Shown here: piece after piece, positions 53,542 through 56,975 of the stretch
Position numbering within the stretch: the first letter of the stretch is position 1
How the letters are laid out: each line of letters opens with the position of its first letter
DNA from: Salegentibacter salarius
GTDB taxonomy: Bacteria > Bacteroidota > Bacteroidia > Flavobacteriales > Flavobacteriaceae
Direction of reading: 5' to 3'
DNA length: 56,975 bases
Assembly (NCBI RefSeq): GCF_900168265.1
Contig: NZ_FVZF01000027.1
Location: 1 to 56,975, forward strand
Program-made: the position numbers and the translations under genes
The notes under the pieces: model-generated
What the model was told of the DNA's origin: nothing
The model's database searches: none
The model's input: only the letters and a program-made list of their open reading frames with translations

Positions 53542-53621
53542 AAAATTTTAAGCTTAAATTTCTGATGTCAAAGCGATTAAAAAAAACGGTGAATTTTATT
53601 CTGTTCTTTAGCCTAAAAAAG

Positions 53622-53653
53622 TTTGGAAGGTAAGTAAGTAAAAGTTAAATTTG
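53622..53653 (+). promoter_or_regulatory. Promoter of the tRNA genes
   Basis: TTTG (53622-53625), 20 bases, TAAATTTG (53646-53653): both Bacteroidetes promoter elements are exact. Transcription would begin near 53660, 28 bases before tRNA-Ser. Confidence 0.75.
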
Positions 53654-53687
53654 CAACCGCAAAATTGTTTGCGCGTTCTTTAAAATT

Positions 53688-53770
53688 GGAGAGGTGGCAG
53701 AGTGGTAATGCAGCAGCCTGCTAAGCTGTCATCCTTTTTGGATGCCCGGGTTCGAATCCCGGTCTCTCCG
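53688..53770 (+). tRNA. tRNA-Ser(GCU)
   Basis: An 83-base class II tRNA. The acceptor stem GGAGAGG pairs with TCTCTCC, the discriminator is G, and the T arm has GGTTCGAATCC. The anticodon loop CTGCTAA has GCT at 53720-53722, and the long variable arm fits Ser. CCA is not encoded. Confidence 0.95.
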
Positions 53771-53989
53771 CAAGATTTTTTAGTCTGCGGATTTTTATTC
53801 TCCTTTTCTTATGGAAAAGATAGGGATAATCTTCCTCCGTCTCCCGGATTGCTTTTTAAAGAGTATTTTGGATCGGAAAAGGCTAAAATTTCCGTTAATA
53901 GTTTATGCTATTAATTTTGGGATTTATTTCTGGCTTTTGCCAAATTAAATCTTCCCAATTATCGCGCCGAGCGCGATTAAAAAATTACT

Positions 53990-54064
53990 CGGGGTGTAGC
54001 GTAGCCCGGTTATCGCGCCTGCTTTGGGAGCAGGAGGCCGCAGGTTCGAATCCTGCCACCCCGA
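53990..54064 (+). tRNA. tRNA-Pro(UGG)
   Basis: A 75-base tRNA. The acceptor stem CGGGGTG pairs with CACCCCG, the discriminator is A, the anticodon stem CCTGC/GCAGG encloses TTTGGGA (anticodon TGG), and the T arm has AGGTTCGAATCCT. CCA is not encoded. It lies 219 bases after tRNA-Ser; no separate promoter was recognised. Confidence 0.95.
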
Positions 54065-54072
54065 CTAAATAC

Positions 54073-54105
54073 AAGCCTTTCATTTAAAAATGAGAGGCTT
54101 TTTTT
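54073..54105 (+). terminator. Terminator of the tRNA unit
   Basis: AAGCCT-TTCATTT pairs with AAATGA-GAGGCTT, followed by T7. It begins 9 bases after the end of tRNA-Pro. Confidence 0.8.
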
Positions 54106-54218
54106 ATGAGCTAGATTTGCATTAATATCCAGCTCGCCTTTACTTTCTCATTTCTAATATAAAATATACTTGAACTAATCGGTTATAAGTTTTTTTTTAT
54201 CTTTCCCTAACTTCGGCT

Positions 54219-54226
54219 TAATTTTG
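54219..54226 (+). promoter_or_regulatory. -7-like element before the LuxR-like gene
   Basis: TAATTTTG matches TAnnTTTG, 18 bases before the ATG at 54244. A long T-run replaces a clear TTTG at -33. Confidence 0.45.
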
Positions 54227-54243
54227 CACCTATAATAGCAACT

Positions 54244-54783
54244 ATGGATTTTAGAATTGATCCCGATACCTGGTTTGTTTTTAGCACGCTATTTATAAGC
54301 GGTCTGGGCCTGTTTATAGCCGGGTTTATAGTTATTCCATATCTCCTTCGGAAAAAACAAATTGAACGTCTTCAATTTAAGTTCGTGAGAAATAATCACC
54401 GCTACGAAGAAGTAGTAAAGAACATTTCTCATCGCAAAGAAATATTCCTGGAAAACAACAATAGGAAGTTGAAATCAGATTTAAGTTCTTCTTTACGAAA
54501 AATAGCAAAATCTAATAATAACGAGTTAGACGTAATTACTTTCTTCTCCGACTTTGAAAAAGTTTATCCTGATTTCACAACTTCACTTCAAAAAATAAAT
54601 CCGAATATTACGGCAAATGAATTAAAGTTGTGTGCGCTATTACGGCTAAATCTAAGCGCCAAAGAAGTCAGCAAAATATTAAACATCACTCCTGAAAGTG
54701 TAAATAAAGCACGCTACAGATTAAGAAAAAAGATTGGTCTCAAACCAAAAGAAGACCTGGATATATTTCTCATAAATATATGA
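54244..54783 (+). CDS. Membrane-anchored LuxR-like DNA-binding protein
   Basis: A 179-aa protein. One membrane helix (about 10-33) is followed by a basic, coiled-coil-like stretch (about 36-90), then a LuxR/GerE-type helix-turn-helix (about 120-172, ITANELKLCALLRLNLSAKEVSKILNI... in two parts, with VNKARYRLRKKIGL as recognition helix). It resembles the C-terminal part of the large Bacteroidetes TPR regulators, but the TPR sensor is absent. It may regulate the next gene. Short length and a membrane anchor at the N-terminus are notable. Confidence 0.82.
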   Translation: MDFRIDPDTWFVFSTLFISGLGLFIAGFIVIPYLLRKKQIERLQFKFVRNNHRYEEVVKNISHRKEIFLENNNRKLKSDLSSSLRKIAKSNNNELDVITFFSDFEKVYPDFTTSLQKINPNITANELKLCALLRLNLSAKEVSKILNITPESVNKARYRLRKKIGLKPKEDLDIFLINI

Positions 54784-54854
54784 TATTCAATATTTAATAT
54801 CGACGTCCATTCTTTGTCCATTGGCATTATTATGATTTTTATCGAACTCATTAC

Positions 54855-54862
54855 TATGTTTG
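54855..54862 (+). promoter_or_regulatory. -7-like element before the membrane alpha/beta hydrolase
   Basis: TATGTTTG matches TAnnTTTG and overlaps a possible TTG start at 54860, which favours the ATG at 54878. The resulting leader would be short, and no TTTG was found at -33. Confidence 0.35.
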
Positions 54863-54877
54863 TTCAAAACAAAAAAG

Positions 54878-56320
54878 ATGAGATTTTTCGAAATTATTTT
54901 ACTGCTAATTGTTACTGTATATCCTATTTTGGTATTACTTAAATTCCGAGTTCCAGGGAAGAAAATTTTCGCCGTTGTTCCAGGAATTATTTTCCTATTC
55001 CATTTAATATTTGAAGGATTAAGATGGCAAATGTTTCCGGGGTATTTATTGCTAATTGGAGTGATTATTCTTCTTTTAAAACAACCAACTTGGAAGAAAT
55101 CAGGTTTATTATTGAAGGTTTTTATTTTAACCGGCACGGGCGTTATTTTGGTTTTAGGCTGGGTTTTACCCATCATCTTACCGGTTTTCGAGTTGCCTAC
55201 TCCTACCGGAAATTTTAAAATTGGAGCGAGAGATATTCATATAAAAACTAACCAGCCAGAATTAATAACTTCAGCGAAAGAAGATAAAAGAGAATTAATG
55301 GTTAAAGTCTGGTATCCGGCACAGATTGAAAATGAAAATTTAGAAAAATATCTTGACAAAGGAAACAGACTGGGTTTTGCCGCTAAATACGGTTTGCCCG
55401 GCTGGACAATGAATTATTTAGACTTTATAAAACCTCACACGTATATAGGTCCAAAAGTTGCACAAGGGAAATTTCCGGTTTTAATTTTTTCTCACGGTTA
55501 CTATTCGAAAGCCTATGGCTACTATGCGCTTATTGAAGAAATTGTGAGCCAGGGATATATTGTTTTAAATATTAATCATACTTATGAAAGTACGGGCTCA
55601 GTATTCCCCAATGGTAACGTAAAGCTTTATAATACAACATACGATAGCTTAAATAATAATCAGCAAATGGCTGAAATGGCCTGGAATGCTACTCAAGAAT
55701 TCAAACAGGCTGAAAACGATAAAGAAGAATTTAAGGCTGTTGAAAATTTATTCCAGGATTATATTGCTGCTGAAGGTATAAAAAGATGGAGTAAGGATAT
55801 TTCTTCGGTAATAGATCATTTAGAAAATAAAGATGATTTCTCTTTTTTAAATAATCATATAATTAATTCAAGGATTGGTGCTTTTGGCCATTCCCACGGA
55901 GGAGCTGCGGCGGGAGAAGTTTTAATTGAAGATGAACGGGTAAAAGCGGCAATAAATATTGATGGGACCCAATGGGGTTCTATGGTAAATAATTCTTTAG
56001 ATAAACCTTTTGCCTTAATTTCTTCAGATTGGCCAGACGAACAACCAAATTTTAATAAACATGCATTTCATATGGGCAGCTCTGCCGATTTCTATAATAT
56101 TAAAATTGAAAATTCTGGGCATTCAAGTTTTATGGACATTCCATTAATGGTTAGTCTTTCAGCTGTAAATGAGGCGGGAAATATAGATCCCTTTAAAGCA
56201 TATAAAGCCACAAGCTCAATTGTACAAAACTTTTTTGATCAATACCTTAAAGAAAAATCAAACGACATTCTTGAAATTGAAGAGCAGTACCAGGAAGTTT
56301 CGATAAAAAAGGGATTCTAA
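54878..56320 (+). CDS. Membrane-anchored alpha/beta hydrolase (PAF-acetylhydrolase-like)
   Basis: A 480-aa protein. About four membrane helices lie within residues 1-100, followed by an exported or membrane-bound alpha/beta-hydrolase domain. The nucleophile elbow is GHSHGG with Ser339; VLIFSHGYYSKAYGY gives the oxyanion region, and GHSSFMD near the C-terminus likely carries the catalytic His. It resembles plasma PAF-acetylhydrolase/dienelactone-hydrolase-like lipases; the substrate is unknown, perhaps an ester or phospholipid. It lies 94 bases after the LuxR-like gene. Confidence 0.85.
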   Translation: MRFFEIILLLIVTVYPILVLLKFRVPGKKIFAVVPGIIFLFHLIFEGLRWQMFPGYLLLIGVIILLLKQPTWKKSGLLLKVFILTGTGVILVLGWVLPIILPVFELPTPTGNFKIGARDIHIKTNQPELITSAKEDKRELMVKVWYPAQIENENLEKYLDKGNRLGFAAKYGLPGWTMNYLDFIKPHTYIGPKVAQGKFPVLIFSHGYYSKAYGYYALIEEIVSQGYIVLNINHTYESTGSVFPNGNVKLYNTTYDSLNNNQQMAEMAWNATQEFKQAENDKEEFKAVENLFQDYIAAEGIKRWSKDISSVIDHLENKDDFSFLNNHIINSRIGAFGHSHGGAAAGEVLIEDERVKAAINIDGTQWGSMVNNSLDKPFALISSDWPDEQPNFNKHAFHMGSSADFYNIKIENSGHSSFMDIPLMVSLSAVNEAGNIDPFKAYKATSSIVQNFFDQYLKEKSNDILEIEEQYQEVSIKKGF

Positions 56321-56467
56321 ATATATTTCCTAAAAAGGTTTTATTATTATAGATAATTTTTTTTGTTTCCCGGAATGGATAATAGCAACAAAATATTGAC
56401 CAATAGCACCGAAATTTTATAGGTATTTTAAGACAGGTTTTAGGGACTCTTTCGTAATTTAAGCATT

Positions 56468-56686
56468 ATGAAAAATAATGGTATTACATACTTAATTCTA
56501 ACCAGTATTTTATTGGTTATCATTACCATACTTGTATACTTTAATACCAATTTCCCATTGGTTTTCTATTTAACCTTCTTCGGACAATGTTTATTGGTAT
56601 ATAGTGTTTATAGAATTCTTACCGATAATTACAAAACAGAAAGAACCTTGAAGAACCCCCATTTGTTAGGACAGCTTAGCTGCTAA
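56468..56686 (+). pseudogene. Small two-helix membrane protein, 3' end probably replaced by an IS
   Basis: A 72-aa frame with two membrane helices (about 7-25 and 29-50) and then RILTDNYKTERTLKN. It resembles small flavobacterial membrane proteins that continue with an acidic tail. Here the last codons (about residue 66 onward) run into sequence that looks like the terminus of the neighbouring IS3-type element (TGTTAGGACAGC from 56664), and the stop lies inside it. The gene is therefore probably truncated by insertion. This is inference, as the intact form is not in the window. Confidence 0.5.
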
Positions 56687-56975
56687 ATTAAGTTCTATTT
56701 TTTATTTTTTAAGCAGCATTTCTTTCTTGTTTTAAATATCGGTTGATAGGTATTTCATTTTCTATTCCCTGGTGCCTTCTCCTATGGTTGTAAAAATCAA
56801 AGTAGTCCCGGAGTTGCCTGTATAAACCTACCCCGGATTCCGGAGGATTGAGATAGATGTTTTCGTATTTCACACTTCTCCATAAGCGTTCTATAAAAAC
56901 ATTATCGATAGCTCTTCCTTTACCATCCATACTTAACTTAATATCCCGAGAGCGTATGCTACCCGTAAAGATCTC
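56664..56975 (-). mobile_element. IS3-family element, 3' part, running off the right edge
   Basis: Contains the end of an OrfB-type transposase and its downstream flank. TGTTAGGACAGC at 56664 is a plausible terminal repeat start, since insertion-sequence ends often begin with TG and it coincides with the break in the small membrane protein. The other end is outside the window. Confidence 0.55.
56709..56975 (-). CDS. IS3-family transposase OrfB, C-terminal part
   Basis: About 88 residues, open to the right edge, so the start is outside. The sequence runs through ISMDGKGRA-like text (IKLSMDGKGRAIDNVFIE), then RLWRSVKYENIYL and YNHRRRHQGI. This is the C-terminal half of the rve integrase core; the E of NVFIERLWRSVKYE corresponds to the last acidic residue of the DDE triad. 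Stop TAA at 56709-56711. Confidence 0.88.
   Translation of the reverse strand, partial: EIFTGSIRSRDIKLSMDGKGRAIDNVFIERLWRSVKYENIYLNPPESGVGLYRQLRDYFDFYNHRRRHQGIENEIPINRYLKQERNAA

Noticed and set aside
53550..53570. AT-rich palindrome TTTAAGCTTAAA after the halogenase gene as a terminator
   Set aside because: No GC pairs beyond the centre and no T-run; the stem would be too weak.
53702..54087. Two open frames across the tRNA genes
   Set aside because: They read through tRNA-Ser and tRNA-Pro and have no protein-like composition.
54787..55176. Minus-strand frame of 129 codons
   Set aside because: It is antisense to the membrane helices of the alpha/beta hydrolase; the composition is that of a shadow frame.
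1..56975. CRISPR array or defence island
   Set aside because: No regularly spaced direct repeats and no Cas, restriction-modification or toxin-antitoxin proteins were recognised.

Overview
The window (about 57 kb, AT-rich) looks like the chromosome of a marine-type Flavobacteriaceae, near Gramella/Salegentibacter/Zunongwangia. The reasons are: promoter elements of the Bacteroidetes type (TTTG about 19 nt upstream of TAnnTTTG) before several genes; flavobacterial gene content (BshA, a GH3-serine hydrolase fusion, Bacteroidetes-type LptD and TamB, DUF4159, SatD/DUF3307); tRNA genes without an encoded CCA; and a flexirubin-like aryl-polyene cluster headed by a Flavobacterium-type tyrosine ammonia-lyase. 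The genus is inferred, not proven.

Layout. 1-223: the 3' end of an IS1182-like transposase. 320-5112: bshA, the GH3-serine hydrolase fusion and a small conserved gene, all on the minus strand. 5223-9571: a two-gene Fe-S electron-transfer module, an MlaD-type MCE protein and a murein amidase. 9708-12839: LptD and RidA. 12836-19569: an HExxH exported protein, methylglyoxal synthase, phosphofructokinase and a giant TamB. 19663-24899: a plus-strand run of RNA-modification and unknown genes (tsaD, rsmE, DUF4159, trmH-like, AI-2E, THUMP-like methyltransferase). 24896-28074: thioesterase, Nudix, DUF72 and an aldehyde dehydrogenase. 28263-30674: a small unknown gene, the DUF3307/SatD pair with conspicuous operator-like repeats, and a divergent GreA-like factor. 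30679-34789: a 7TM-HD phosphohydrolase, a thiolase and an NlpC/P60 peptidase.

34793-53541 is the main accessory feature: 17 minus-strand genes plus one divergent halogenase-like gene. Tyrosine ammonia-lyase should supply 4-coumarate; a PaaK-like ligase could activate it. A condensing pair (KS and Cys-less chain-length factor), a second KS, a half-size KS-like protein, ACP, FabG-type reductase and two hotdog dehydratases (ApeP-like and ApeI-like) would build the conjugated chain. An LpxL-like acyltransferase, a C45-family lipoprotein, a GT2-DUF2062 protein, LolA, an MMPL exporter and a NodB-type deacetylase would attach it or move it to the outer membrane. Both cluster borders are inside the window, and no DarA/DarB (dialkylresorcinol) genes are present. 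The product may therefore be a bare aryl polyene or a differently esterified pigment rather than a classical flexirubin. A 15-bp palindrome lies over the predicted promoter of the lyase gene, and a structured intergenic repeat interrupts the operon.

53688-54105: tRNA-Ser(GCU), tRNA-Pro(UGG) and a terminator. 54244-56320: a membrane-anchored LuxR-like regulator and a membrane alpha/beta hydrolase. 56468-56975: a small membrane protein apparently cut by an IS3-family element that runs off the right end. No gene-free stretch exceeds 300 bases. No CRISPR array, rRNA or origin was seen.
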